Numbered from the stretch's first letter, positions 33,723-42,791 are shown. The stretch is DNA of 64,000 nt from Butyricicoccus intestinisimiae (GCF_018918345.1 NZ_JAHLQI010000001.1:310001-374000); one strand, 5' to 3'. Notes: generated from the letters alone by a model not told the origin. Numbers and translations: made by a program.

Positions 33723-34675
33723 AACGATGGAAAATACTCACTGTACTGATGACCTTTGTGCTGGCGTTCAGCCTCACGGCGTGTTCGGCAAACAAAGACA
33801 GCAAAGACGCAGCCGATACTTCCGACATTACTTCGCTGACATCGACGGAGCCGAGCAATTTGGATGAAGCGACCAAACTGCATCAAAAGCTGATGCAAAA
33901 AGAGACCGATATTCTCTCAAACAATACAGAACTTTGGGAAAAAGTGTTTTTGGCAGCGAACAAGAACACCACGATGATTGAGGACGGTACCAACTATGGA
34001 GATTTTCTTCTCAGCACGATAGAAGGCGCCAAGGATCAATTTTCCGCAGAGGAGCTGCAAACACTAAAAACCGGCGCTGAGCAGATCAAAGAAATTGAAG
34101 GAAAGCTGACCATTCTGGAGCAAAAGTATCCCGACTGCGGCAGCAAGCCCGGAGATGGCGAGAGCGTTGATGCAGAAAGCGCAGGCATGACGAAGGAAAA
34201 CAGCGAGCTGACGAAATTCCCGAGCTTTACCGGCAAGGATTTGGATGGCAATGATGTAAAAAGCAGCGATCTTTTCTCCAAAAACGATGTAACCGTCGTA
34301 AATTTCTGGTTTACTACCTGTAAGCCGTGTGTAGAGGAGCTGAAGGATTTGGAAGCCCTGAACACGGAGCTTGCAAAAAAAGGCGGTACTGTCGTAGGCA
34401 TCAATACCTTTACGCTGGACGGAGATAAGGCTGCTATCTCTGAAGCAAAGGATATTCTGTCAAAAAAGGGCGTATCGTATCGCAATGTATGGTTTGACTC
34501 CAAGAGCGATGCCGGAACATTTACTTCCGGTCTGTATTCGTACCCGACCACGTATGTGGTTGACAAAAACGGCAACATCATTGGTCAGCCGATTGTTGGC
34601 GCAATCACATCCTCGGATCAGGCACAAAAGCTGCATGAGCTCATTGAGCAGGCGATTGCAAGCAGCAACGGATAA
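33719..34675 (+). CDS. TlpA-like thiol-disulfide oxidoreductase lipoprotein
   Basis: The protein has 318 residues. The signal peptide ends in the lipobox LTAC (Cys at about 22). Residues about 45-130 are helical. Residues about 170-318 form a thioredoxin fold with FWFTTCKPCVEEL (active CxxC) and the cis-Pro stretch SYPTTYVVDKNG. It overlaps the iron-sulfur gene by 4 nt (ATGA). It likely reduces or oxidises thiols outside the membrane, using electrons from the two upstream proteins. Confidence 0.92.
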   Translation: MKRWKILTVLMTFVLAFSLTACSANKDSKDAADTSDITSLTSTEPSNLDEATKLHQKLMQKETDILSNNTELWEKVFLAANKNTTMIEDGTNYGDFLLSTIEGAKDQFSAEELQTLKTGAEQIKEIEGKLTILEQKYPDCGSKPGDGESVDAESAGMTKENSELTKFPSFTGKDLDGNDVKSSDLFSKNDVTVVNFWFTTCKPCVEELKDLEALNTELAKKGGTVVGINTFTLDGDKAAISEAKDILSKKGVSYRNVWFDSKSDAGTFTSGLYSYPTTYVVDKNGNIIGQPIVGAITSSDQAQKLHELIEQAIASSNG

Positions 34676-34692
34676 ATTTCCGGTTTCAAGAC

Positions 34693-34724
34693 AAAACGAG
34701 ATGGCACCTGCCATCTCGTTTTTT
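34693..34724 (+). terminator. Terminator of the redox operon
   Basis: AAAACGAGATGGCA pairs with TGCCATCTCGTTTT with a 2-nt central gap, followed by a T run. Confidence 0.9.
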
Positions 34725-34749
34725 ATGCAGAGAAAAGAGAAACACAGAC

Positions 34750-34778
34750 TTGCGAATTGATTTTAGATTCGCTATACT
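34750..34778 (+). promoter_or_regulatory. Promoter of the 34824 gene
   Basis: TTGCGA (34750-34755), 17 bp and TATACT (34773-34778) lie 45 bp before the start codon. Confidence 0.7.
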
Positions 34779-34823
34779 AAGTGATGCATATAATAAGTTC
34801 AATGAAAATAGAGGGGTGAAAAA

Positions 34824-35531
34824 ATGGCTGACCCGTCAAAAAAACGGTATCGGTATATCTGGTATGTGACGTTTGAACGGACAATGATGATTCTCGCTTG
34901 CATTGTAGGTATAAATTGTGCAATAGGGTTGTATCATAGCGCCGTAAATGGAGAATTGACCGCACGTGTATCAAGCACGTTGGTTCAATCACCAGCCTAT
35001 GCGATTGAGGGAGTATTGGCCATTATTTATTGGGGATGGACAATTGGTGTGCTATGGGCAGAATATTTCACCCAAAACATAGCAACAACCGAAATAAGTA
35101 TTCAGAGTTTTGACTATCAAGAATATGCATGGGATGTAATAAAAAATTACTTATCTTCATTTTTGTTTCACAAAGAACGTGATTCTCTGCGCCAGTTTAG
35201 CATGAATGTGATTGTGGAAGATAAAAGAGAAATTGATTTCTTTTATATGGATGAGTCAGTTTTGGAAGATGTACGCGAAATTACGAAAAAGCGAAGACGG
35301 CAGGATAAATACGAAGAATATCCACACTTTTTTGAAATTAGTAATTTAGTGCATTACAAATACCGATTTGAAATCACTTATTTGAAGCATTCTCATTTGG
35401 TGATTCAAATGAGACCTCTTCCGAAGGAACAAAAAAGAGATTTGACGTATTTGCCGGATGATTACGTGAGCTTGCCGGATCGAGTGAAAAATTTGTATCG
35501 AAAGGTGAAAGGGAGGCTGAAGAAGAAATAA
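34824..35531 (+). CDS. Hypothetical two-TM membrane protein with cytosolic domain
   Basis: The protein has 235 residues. Membrane segments lie at about 20-37 and 58-78. The C-terminal ~150 residues are soluble and charged, with YQEYAWDVIKNYLSS and VLEDVREITKKRRRQDKYEEYPHFFE. No known domain is recognised. The ATG follows GAGGGG. It is a single gene with its own promoter, and convergent with the VWA gene without a clear terminator between them. Confidence 0.68.
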   Translation: MADPSKKRYRYIWYVTFERTMMILACIVGINCAIGLYHSAVNGELTARVSSTLVQSPAYAIEGVLAIIYWGWTIGVLWAEYFTQNIATTEISIQSFDYQEYAWDVIKNYLSSFLFHKERDSLRQFSMNVIVEDKREIDFFYMDESVLEDVREITKKRRRQDKYEEYPHFFEISNLVHYKYRFEITYLKHSHLVIQMRPLPKEQKRDLTYLPDDYVSLPDRVKNLYRKVKGRLKKK

Positions 35532-35556
35532 GTGCTTTGCATAAACCGCCGCGCAC

Positions 35557-37314
35557 TCAATCCTCCAAGGAACGAATTTCATGCTGAATCAATATACCGG
35601 CTGCTTTGGCAAGCTGGTCAATGCCTTTGATTCGTGCCAATTCCTTTCCGTAAATCACGGCTGCATGCGATGCAGAGGAGGATTCTCCCATGAAAACAGC
35701 AGAAACATGGATGCCCTTTGCACGCAGCGCTCGAACTTCTGCCGCGGCGTCCTGCACGCCAAACGCATCGCCGTAATCATGCCCGAACGGATTTTCCGAA
35801 GAAGCTTGTACACGTAAGCTGTCATTCGGCGAAGCATCCGTCAAAACAAGGAGCAGATGCCGCGGCGCATTCCCCGGAAAAACAGTCAGAAGATTTTCCA
35901 TTGCACGCAGTGCCAATCCATCCCGATTCCAACCAGAGGAAAAGTATCGGAAGATAGATTGGCTGCTTTTTTCATCAAAGTTCTTTAAAATGCGGAGAAC
36001 CGTGTATCCGCGCAGGCTGCAAAAACTGGAAACACGCACCGGAATGCTGCATGCAAGCAGGCTTTTCGCCAAAATGACTCCCTGCGCCGCGAGAACCTCC
36101 TGACAATGCAGTCGAGAAGCGGAAGCGTCCAGCAGCAAATCTACAGTAAACGCCGGCTGATTTTCCTCCTCGCTGGCAAGAAACACGCGGCTGTCGTGCA
36201 GCAGCGGCACCCGCCAGACATGTGCGGCGTCCAATTGTCCGATGCGGGCAACCCGCGCACGCGGCTGCTGATGAATGAGAATGCAGTTTTGAATTTGTTC
36301 CGTCAATCGCAGCACGGCACTGCGGTGCAAATCCAAATTGTCCGAATAGTATGCACGATTGCGAACCGCCTGCAGTTCCGCCTGTTCCGCAAGATGCTTG
36401 GCTTCTGCCGTTGGCGCTGTTCCCGGTGTCGGCGCGCCGTCGGTAAACCACAGATGACAGCCTAAATGATTTCCCGTGCACAGCTCTTGTTCTGCGCGGT
36501 GCAGCTGTTCCGGAGAATACAACGACCGTCCGAAACAGCTCTCGATATATGCGCGGTCCTGCTGTGCGTGCTGCCGCAGTGTCACATGTGCGCGATTTTT
36601 CTCCTGCAAAAATCCGTCCTCCTGCGGCGCATCCGCCTGAGAGGAACGAACGACCGTCACGCGGTCTGTTTTGACCAATTGTGTCGGCATTGTTTTTGTA
36701 AGCAACTCTGCCAGCTTGCCGGTCACATGGACATGCAGTGCTTTTTTGTGGTGAACCTGTCCGTCAAACAACAGAAAACGCTTATACATTGCGAGAATTT
36801 CCGATTCCAACCGTTCTTTGGGCGGAATTTGTTCCGGTGTAAGAGCAGCATACAGAGACTTTTCCCGCGGAGTGAGCATGGATTGTTTGCGGCTTAATAC
36901 ACGGTTCCATCGCGCGGCCTGCATAGTATAAACCAGTTGATTTTTTGCCATCCATTCCTGACGCGACAGCTTATATTCCTGACCGAAGAAATCGTTCGCA
37001 TATACGCGGCGCAAATCTGCCAAAATCGGACGCTGCGGCAGTTCCTGCACATAAACAATGTGCTCCAAATACAGCCATGTGAGATCGTCCAGCATGGCTT
37101 GGTGTATATCACCGGACCACCTGTCAAACAAAGAGCGGATGACACGTTCTCCATAATACTTATGTACGAGCCCGACCACACAGTTCATATACAGAGCAGG
37201 AGAACCGTCCGTGTGCTGTGCCAAAAACAGCGGCTCAAAATCATAGGTACCGGCGGCACTCCATACCTGATTGGCAGCACGGCGCTGAATCGCGGTATAA
37301 GAAGTCGTATCCAT
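35557..37314 (-). CDS. VWA-domain protein (MoxR partner)
   Basis: The protein has 585 residues. The N-terminal part is helical and lacks a signal. The C-terminal third is a von Willebrand A domain: VDLLLDASASR (near residue 393) is the MIDAS DxSxS motif, and LLLVLTDASPND is a later metal-site strand. The first codon overlaps the stop of the upstream AAA gene by one base. MoxR/VWA pairs act as chaperone-like activators of metal or cofactor enzymes; no client gene is adjacent. Confidence 0.87.
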   Translation of the reverse strand: MDTTSYTAIQRRAANQVWSAAGTYDFEPLFLAQHTDGSPALYMNCVVGLVHKYYGERVIRSLFDRWSGDIHQAMLDDLTWLYLEHIVYVQELPQRPILADLRRVYANDFFGQEYKLSRQEWMAKNQLVYTMQAARWNRVLSRKQSMLTPREKSLYAALTPEQIPPKERLESEILAMYKRFLLFDGQVHHKKALHVHVTGKLAELLTKTMPTQLVKTDRVTVVRSSQADAPQEDGFLQEKNRAHVTLRQHAQQDRAYIESCFGRSLYSPEQLHRAEQELCTGNHLGCHLWFTDGAPTPGTAPTAEAKHLAEQAELQAVRNRAYYSDNLDLHRSAVLRLTEQIQNCILIHQQPRARVARIGQLDAAHVWRVPLLHDSRVFLASEEENQPAFTVDLLLDASASRLHCQEVLAAQGVILAKSLLACSIPVRVSSFCSLRGYTVLRILKNFDEKSSQSIFRYFSSGWNRDGLALRAMENLLTVFPGNAPRHLLLVLTDASPNDSLRVQASSENPFGHDYGDAFGVQDAAAEVRALRAKGIHVSAVFMGESSSASHAAVIYGKELARIKGIDQLAKAAGILIQHEIRSLED

Positions 37315-38234
37315 CAGTGAAAAATCTCCGAAGCATGCAGCTTTGCCGGAATCCGAGAGGCGATGGTATCTCGAATCAAATCCTGCTCATACCCGTCAAA
37401 TGCCTTGTTGGTGATGCCCATATCCAACGCAGCTCCGGCACAAATGCCCTTGCGCATCAGACGCAGTGCATCCAGCATACCGCGCAAATCCAGTGCCTTT
37501 GTGGAAATTTCAGAACTTTCACATTTTTTCTGCAAATCCAAAAACAGCAAAGCAAATTGGTGCACATATTTGGACGTCAAGTCTGGGAACTGCGAGATAA
37601 GCAGGCGCTCCAAATCCGCCTGTATCATAGACGGCATTTGAATGACAACAAAACGCGATGTCAGGGCTTCGTTCAATTCTCGTGTGCCCGCATATCCATA
37701 GTTCATTGTTGCAATGAACCGCGTTTCTTCCGCCAAAGGAATGCGGTCATAGCCCGGCACATCAATGGCACGGCGGAAGTCCAAAACGGCATGCAGCACC
37801 GCTAAAGCTTCATTTTTTGCCATGTTGATTTCGTCCAGTATGCCAAATCCGCCGTGCTGTGCACAAGAATAGACCGGACCGGGGCGAAACTGCACCGCAC
37901 CGTTGACAAAGGTATCTGTGCCAATCAGGGACGCGGCATCCATGTTCACATGAAACGAAATGTCCCACTCCGGCCGTCCGAACAGAGCGGCAAGATTTTC
38001 TGCCAGCACGTTTTTGCCCGTCGCTTTTCCGCCTGCCAACAACAGATTTTCTCCGCACAGCACGGCAGCAATTGCCTGTTCCCAAATAGATTTTCCGTAA
38101 TAGGGAAAACGCGGCACAGGAATCCGCGGCAGCAGTGCCTCCTGCACAGCGTGCATCGCGCGGTATTCCCGTACCGCGTCAAGCAGTTCAGGCTGTATGT
38201 TTTCTTGATGAAGAAATTGAAACAAATCCGACAT
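37314..38234 (-). CDS. MoxR-type AAA+ ATPase
   Basis: The protein has 306 residues. Walker A is LAGGKATGKN (about 66-75) and Walker B is GFGILDEINMA. The sensor region TRFIATMNYGYAGTRELNEALTSRFV contains the arginine finger stretch typical of MoxR/CbbQ proteins. The ATG at 38234 is chosen because GAGGTG lies 7 nt upstream; a longer frame begins 15 nt earlier without a site. It operates with the VWA protein. No intrinsic terminator is evident after the pair. Confidence 0.9.
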   Translation of the reverse strand: MSDLFQFLHQENIQPELLDAVREYRAMHAVQEALLPRIPVPRFPYYGKSIWEQAIAAVLCGENLLLAGGKATGKNVLAENLAALFGRPEWDISFHVNMDAASLIGTDTFVNGAVQFRPGPVYSCAQHGGFGILDEINMAKNEALAVLHAVLDFRRAIDVPGYDRIPLAEETRFIATMNYGYAGTRELNEALTSRFVVIQMPSMIQADLERLLISQFPDLTSKYVHQFALLFLDLQKKCESSEISTKALDLRGMLDALRLMRKGICAGAALDMGITNKAFDGYEQDLIRDTIASRIPAKLHASEIFH

Positions 38235-38310
38235 GTGGTAACACCTCACAACGCTCTTTTGATATTTTTATCATAGCACAAGGAGATGCATTTGTTAACA
38301 AAATTTCGCC

Positions 38311-38767
38311 TTATTTTGTTATTTTTTGCAAGCAAAGCGGCAGTTCCAATCCATGTTTTTCCAATACTTGCCGGTTTGTGAGAATTTCTTTTGTTGCACC
38401 GTCACAAACAATTTTTCCATTCGAAAGCAAGATCGTCCGTTCACAGGTATTCAAAATCATATCCAAATCGTGAGACGCGATAATTTTTATCTGAGAAAAA
38501 GAATTTAACAATTGAATCAGCCGTCTCCGATTGCGCGGATCGAGCGCAATAGACGGTTCGTCCATCAAAATGACATCCGGTGTCATGGAAAGAATGGTTG
38601 CGATAGATACCAGCTTTTTTTCTCCGCCGGACATTTTATAAATCTGTTTGTTCCGCAGATATTGAATGTCGATGGCATCAAGGGCATGATTGACGCGCGC
38701 ATCTACTTCTTTTTTGGACAGACCGTAATTGCGCGGCGCAAATGCAATATCCTCGTATGCGTTACAT
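38311..38767 (-). pseudogene. Truncated ECF-type ABC ATPase (CbiO-like), lacking its N-terminal half
   Basis: The remaining frame begins at AYEDIAFAPRNYGLSKKEV and contains the signature SGGEKK, Walker B DVILMDEPS and the switch histidine in IIASHDLDMI. Walker A and the Q loop are absent. Upstream codons belong, in another frame, to the end of the vanZ gene, whose stop overlaps this fragment. The protein cannot hydrolyse ATP, so a deletion joining the two genes is inferred. Confidence 0.82.
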
Positions 38768-39376
38768 TTCCCATGCTGTGAGAACAGGGGAGCCGACACA
38801 GATATAAATGATAAAGATCCAAGCGATGCTCAGCGACATGGTGCGCTTGCTGTGGGAATCCTCGGCTTGAAACCATGTGATGCGATGAAATAGCAGTGTG
38901 TATAAGATATATCCCAAAAATGTTCCCAATGTATTGGTCATCAAGTCATTGATATCGGTCGTTCTTCCGTTAAACAGCTGAGAAAGTTCAATGGCCGCGG
39001 AAAGGAGAAAACCTGCCTGCACAGCGATTTTTTTGCTGCACGGACGCCATACAATCGGCAGCAAAATGCCAAACGGAATGAATAAAATCGTATTCAACAG
39101 CATCCCCATGAAATCGGCATGGTAGAATGGAATGACATTGGTGCCAAACAATTGAATGAGAGAGCCGCCGTTTTGCACTTGATACGCGATGTTATCTATT
39201 CCCGCGGCGCCGGTCACAGAAAACATCATAGTTAATAACAGGGCCAATAGCTGCCACCCGACAAAGAAGCCCTTGGAACACTGCTGCCGTGCGTGATAGC
39301 GGCGGTACACAAAACAGCCAAATAAAAGATACATTGGCAGACCAATGAGATAATACGCAAATAAAGAAAGTATCAT
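38762..39376 (-). CDS. VanZ-family membrane protein
   Basis: The protein has 204 residues with about five membrane segments. The VanZ core is visible: NVIPFYHADFMGMLLNTILFIPFGILLPI and AIELSQLFNGRTTDINDLMTNTLGTFLGY. Family members can raise resistance to teicoplanin or lipoglycopeptides. The C-terminus ends soon after the last helix (LTAWEM), so it may be intact or slightly trimmed by the deletion that cut the cbiO gene. A -10 TATACT lies at 39407-39412 with a poor -35; five 11-bp repeats directly upstream suggest control by an OmpR-type regulator. Confidence 0.88.
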   Translation of the reverse strand: MILSLFAYYLIGLPMYLLFGCFVYRRYHARQQCSKGFFVGWQLLALLLTMMFSVTGAAGIDNIAYQVQNGGSLIQLFGTNVIPFYHADFMGMLLNTILFIPFGILLPIVWRPCSKKIAVQAGFLLSAAIELSQLFNGRTTDINDLMTNTLGTFLGYILYTLLFHRITWFQAEDSHSKRTMSLSIAWIFIIYICVGSPVLTAWEM

Positions 39377-39439
39377 ACCTACACCTCTGTTTGTTTTGTT
39401 ATAGGCAGTATAACATGGGCGATTTACGGTATTCTTTCT

Positions 39440-39494
39440 GATTTCTTACAGATTTCTTACAGATTTCTTACAGATTTCTTACAGATTTCTTAAA
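39440..39494 (-). promoter_or_regulatory. Five tandem 11-bp repeats upstream of the vanZ promoter
   Basis: The unit GATTTCTTACA occurs five times head to tail (39440, 39451, 39462, 39473, and 39484 with one change). Read towards vanZ it is TGTAAGAAATC, with the 11-bp period and TTAAG/GTAAG core of OmpR/PhoB-family operator arrays. The array ends 4 bp from the expected -35 position (39430-39435), where the sequence is only AGAATA. That is the layout of an activator-dependent promoter. Confidence 0.72.
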
Positions 39495-39638
39495 ATTTTC
39501 CGCCTGTGCAAACACGAACCCTGTAAGTTAATATTGCTAATGATGAGAGCATTAAGTATAATAATTATGATGAACTGCAACGATTGACTTGAACATCTCT
39601 CAATAGACGTGTTAATACTATGAAAAGGTGATGATTTA

Positions 39639-40283
39639 ATGATAAAGTTATTGTCGTTATGTATATTTATATGCGTTTGCATATGTGCTGCAAGCATTAT
39701 AAAATATTTCCGAGGAACACAAAGAGGAAAGACAAGAAAAAGAACTGTGTATGAATTGGCAATTATTATTGTGTGTTTATTGTTAGTCGTAACAATGTTT
39801 CATATAATGAATGTTTCTTCAGAATGGTTCAATACTCCTGAAGAAGCATGGAAAACAATAGAGTCTTATAATCAGAAAGATTTTGAACCAATTTGTAAAA
39901 TAGAAGGAAGTAATATTTGTGTATTTGTAGAACGTAGTAAAGAAGATGGATTTGGTATTGACACATATATATCTGTCAAACAAGATAATAAATGGCGGCA
40001 AATGAGTGGAAAAGATAAAATAATAGAAAAATATTCTAATGGATTACAATGCACTGTTTGCTACTCGGAGGATTGTCAAGAAGCAATTGTCGTAGTAAGT
40101 CCTCTTGAATCGACAGAAAAACAATCTCAATCCAGCATTATTGTAGATTCTCAGAATTCTACATTTTCGGAGAGAAAGATACAAAGAACAGATGGTACAT
40201 ATTATTATCAATATGAAACTATTTTAGCATCTATTGATGAAAATTACTGGATTGAAATTAACGGTGAAAAAATAAAACCTTAA
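39639..40283 (+). CDS. Hypothetical membrane-anchored protein
   Basis: The protein has 214 residues. Two hydrophobic segments (about 3-22 and 38-56) precede an extracytoplasmic domain of about 150 residues (WFNTPEEAWKTIESYNQ ... GIDTYISVKQDNKWRQM ... NYWIEINGEKIKP). This resembles small sensor or immunity-like domains, but no family is recognised. It is AT-rich compared with its neighbours. It starts at ATG with AAAGGTG upstream. Confidence 0.65.
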   Translation: MIKLLSLCIFICVCICAASIIKYFRGTQRGKTRKRTVYELAIIIVCLLLVVTMFHIMNVSSEWFNTPEEAWKTIESYNQKDFEPICKIEGSNICVFVERSKEDGFGIDTYISVKQDNKWRQMSGKDKIIEKYSNGLQCTVCYSEDCQEAIVVVSPLESTEKQSQSSIIVDSQNSTFSERKIQRTDGTYYYQYETILASIDENYWIEINGEKIKP

Positions 40284-40314
40284 ACGGCCAGAAATTGAAA
40301 GGCATTGATAAGAT

Positions 40315-40380
40315 AAAGTCTGCTCCATCGGTCTTTCCAACTTTGAATCGGAGCGTTTGGAACTGCCGTGGTGGTATTGA
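40315..40380 (+). pseudogene. Aldo/keto reductase remnant
   Basis: A 21-codon open stretch encodes KVCSIGLSNFESERLE, which matches the conserved (K)(I/V)R.IG(V/L)SNF...(R/Q)LE region of aldo/keto reductases. It is bounded by stop codons and lacks any start. It is the only trace of such a gene here and shows that this intergenic area has lost DNA. Confidence 0.55.
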
Positions 40381-40399
40381 TAACGAGGGAGTGAGATAT

Positions 40400-41077
40400 A
40401 TGGAGCAATTACTGATTGTTGAAGATGATATCGGTTTGAATCAAGGCTTATGCAAAGCGCTGAAAGCAGATGCTCGGCAGATCATTTCCTGCCAAGACCT
40501 AAAAACGGCGAAGGAACAGCTGCTTTGCGGTAGTGTGTCTCTGATTCTTTTAGACATAAATCTACCGGATGGCAATGGGCTTGAGCTGCTCCGAGAGGTC
40601 AAGGAAAACATGCCCGAAGTTCCTGTTATTCTGCTGACTGCCAACGATACAGATATGGATATTGTAGATGGATTGGAACGAGGCGCTGATGATTACATTA
40701 CCAAGCCCTTTTCTCTTTCGGTTTTGCGGGCAAGGGTGAATACCCAACTGCGAAAGCAAGCGTCAAGCCATAAAAATGCGCCGATCTGTATTGATCTTTT
40801 TCACTTTGACTTTGAGACTATGACCTTTTATGTGGGAGATTCAAAAGTGGAATTGAGTAAAACAGAACAAAAATTACTGCGTCTGCTTGTTGAAAATCGT
40901 GGTCGAACCATGACCCGCGGAGACCTTGTAGACCGAATCTGGACAGATGGCGCAGAATATGTGGATGAAAATGCTTTGTCTGTTACGATCAAGCGTCTGA
41001 GGGATAAGCTTGGTGCACAGAAATACATTAAAACCGTCTATGGAATCGGTTATAGCTGGGTGATAAAAGATGAATAA
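40400..41077 (+). CDS. OmpR-family response regulator (BceR/VncR-like)
   Basis: The protein has 225 residues. Acidic residues lie at Glu8-Asp10, the phospho-acceptor is Asp52 in LILLDINLPDGNG, and the Lys is in DYITKPFSLSVLRAR. The winged helix contains LSKTEQKLLRLLVENRGRTM and NALSVTIKRLRDKLG. The ATG is preceded by GAGGGAGTGAG; the longer upstream frame crosses the aldo/keto reductase remnant. It overlaps the kinase by 8 nt. With the ABC exporter downstream it resembles Bce-type antimicrobial peptide sensing modules. Confidence 0.93.
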   Translation: MEQLLIVEDDIGLNQGLCKALKADARQIISCQDLKTAKEQLLCGSVSLILLDINLPDGNGLELLREVKENMPEVPVILLTANDTDMDIVDGLERGADDYITKPFSLSVLRARVNTQLRKQASSHKNAPICIDLFHFDFETMTFYVGDSKVELSKTEQKLLRLLVENRGRTMTRGDLVDRIWTDGAEYVDENALSVTIKRLRDKLGAQKYIKTVYGIGYSWVIKDE

Positions 41078-41969
41078 AACCGGCATTGTGATCCTGCTGC
41101 TGTGTTTTCTGGCGGCGGCAGCTGTTGTATTATGGGAGCGGAGAAAGGTCAGAAAAACGATGGAAGAAATCGAAAGGATGCTGGACGCTGCCATGACCGG
41201 CTCCTTTTCTGAAACCACTTTTGATGAAAGCCAGCTGTCTGCTTTGGAAACAAAGTTTGCACACTATCTTTCTGCCGCAGAAGCATCTTCTCAAAATATA
41301 GCGCAAGAAAAAGATAAAATCAAATCCTTGATTGCGGACATCTCCCACCAGACAAAAACGCCAATTGCAAACCTGCTGTTATACAGTGAGCTTTTGATGG
41401 AGGAAACTCTGCCTGCATCGGCGAAGGCAAATGTGGAGGCGCTGTACAAACAATCGGAAAAGCTGCGATTTTTGATCGATTCTCTCGTAAAGCTTTCCAG
41501 ACTGGAAAACGGGATCATTTCACTCGCCCCTCAGCAAGCAGCGCTGCAGCCGCTGCTTGAAAGCGTAATAGAACAATATACCGCCAAGGCTTCTGAAAAA
41601 GGATTGTCTTTGCAACTGCAGGATACCGATGCTTTTGCTGTATTCGACTTCAAATGGACAGCGGAAGCGCTGGCTAATATCGTAGACAACGCCATCAAAT
41701 ATACGGAGCATGGCACCATTACTATTTCTGCTGTAAGCTATGAAATGTTTGCAAGGATTGATATATCGGATACTGGCACAGGCATTTCGGAAAGTGAGCA
41801 AGCGAAGATATTTGCTCGCTTTTACCGCTCAAATAGTGTGCAGAAACAAGAAGGTGTGGGCATCGGCTTATACCTTGCCCGACAGATCATATCTGGCGAG
41901 GGCGGTTATATCAAGGTTGCTTCCGTTCCGGAAAAAGGAAGTACGTTTTCCATATTTCTGCCGAAATAA
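41070..41969 (+). CDS. Sensor histidine kinase
   Basis: The protein has 299 residues. It has one clear N-terminal membrane segment (4-22) and a short linker. The HisKA motif IADISHQTKTPIANL carries His93. The HATPase domain has NIVDNAIKYTEHG, ISDTGTGIS and GVGIGLYLARQII. The short sensor region is like intramembrane-sensing kinases, which usually depend on a neighbouring ABC transporter for input. It forms an operon with the regulator. Confidence 0.92.
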   Translation: MNKTGIVILLLCFLAAAAVVLWERRKVRKTMEEIERMLDAAMTGSFSETTFDESQLSALETKFAHYLSAAEASSQNIAQEKDKIKSLIADISHQTKTPIANLLLYSELLMEETLPASAKANVEALYKQSEKLRFLIDSLVKLSRLENGIISLAPQQAALQPLLESVIEQYTAKASEKGLSLQLQDTDAFAVFDFKWTAEALANIVDNAIKYTEHGTITISAVSYEMFARIDISDTGTGISESEQAKIFARFYRSNSVQKQEGVGIGLYLARQIISGEGGYIKVASVPEKGSTFSIFLPK

Positions 41970-42038
41970 CAACAATTCTATCAAAATTGTTAGATTTCAT
42001 CTCCCGCCGGAAAGAATGCGGAAAGAATCTTATGCGAT

Positions 42039-42087
42039 AATCTGTATGTATCAAAGGATCATTTTCTTTCATACATACAGATTTTTT
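42039..42087 (+). terminator. Intrinsic terminator directly upstream of the ABC exporter ribosome site
   Basis: AATCTGTATGTA pairs perfectly with TACATACAGATT over 12 bp with a 21-nt loop, followed by TTTT. The GGAGG of the next gene starts 4 nt after the T run and its ATG 18 nt after it. A possible -10 (GATAAT, 42036-42041) overlaps the left arm. Confidence 0.85.
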
Positions 42088-42104
42088 CATGGAGGTACTC
42101 ATTT

Positions 42105-42776
42105 ATGGAGGTTTTACAGGCAAAAGACCTGAAAAAGATTTATGGCTCCGGCAATAACGCAGTTCATGCGTTGGATGGAGTTGATTTAAATGTGAAGAAG
42201 GGCGAATTTGTTGCAATTGTCGGCACATCCGGCTCCGGTAAGTCTACCCTGCTGCACATGCTGGGCGGGCTGGATCGCCCTACAAGCGGCACGGTCATAG
42301 TGGATGGACAGGATATTTTCTCCCTGAAGGAGGAAGCGCTGACCATTTTCCGCCGCAGGAAAATTGGCTTTGTATTTCAGAGCTACAATCTTGTTCCGGT
42401 GCTGAATGTATATGAAAATATCATTCTACCCACTGAACTGGATGGTGGAAAGGTAAACAAGGCTTTTGTGCAGCAGATCGTGCAGACGCTTGGACTGAGC
42501 GACCGTCTGGATGCGCTGCCCAATCAGCTCTCAGGCGGTCAACAGCAGCGAGTAGCCATTGCCCGTGCGCTGGCGGCAGCACCCGCTATCATTCTGGCAG
42601 ATGAACCCACCGGCAATCTGGATTCCAAAACCAGCCAGGATGTATTGAGCCTTTTGAAAGTCACCAGTCAAAAGTTCGCCCAGACAATCGTAATGATCAC
42701 TCACAACGAAGAAATTGCGCAAATGGCAGACCGCATTATCCGTATCGAAGATGGTCGGATCGTCTCCCAGAACTAA
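42105..42776 (+). CDS. ABC transporter ATP-binding protein (MacB/BceA-type)
   Basis: The protein has 223 residues. Walker A is GTSGSGKST (40-48), the Q loop is in [12 protein letters not shown], the signature is [15 protein letters not shown], Walker B is [12 protein letters not shown] and the switch histidine is in MITHNEEIA. It is the MacB/LolD/BceA subfamily that pairs with FtsX-like permeases; the permease gene starts 15 nt downstream. It is probably regulated by the two-component system upstream and by the terminator in its leader. Confidence 0.94.
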   Translation: MEVLQAKDLKKIYGSGNNAVHALDGVDLNVKKGEFVAIVGTSGSGKSTLLHMLGGLDRPTSGTVIVDGQDIFSLKEEALTIFRRRKIGFVFQSYNLVPVLNVYENIILPTELDGGKVNKAFVQQIVQTLGLSDRLDALPNQLSGGQQQRVAIARALAAAPAIILADEPTGNLDSKTSQDVLSLLKVTSQKFAQTIVMITHNEEIAQMADRIIRIEDGRIVSQN

Positions 42777-42791
42777 CGGGAGGTGGCTACG

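Noticed and set aside
39440-39494. Possible CRISPR-like repeat array
   Set aside because: The 11-bp units are contiguous with no spacers and there are no cas genes; an operator array fits better.
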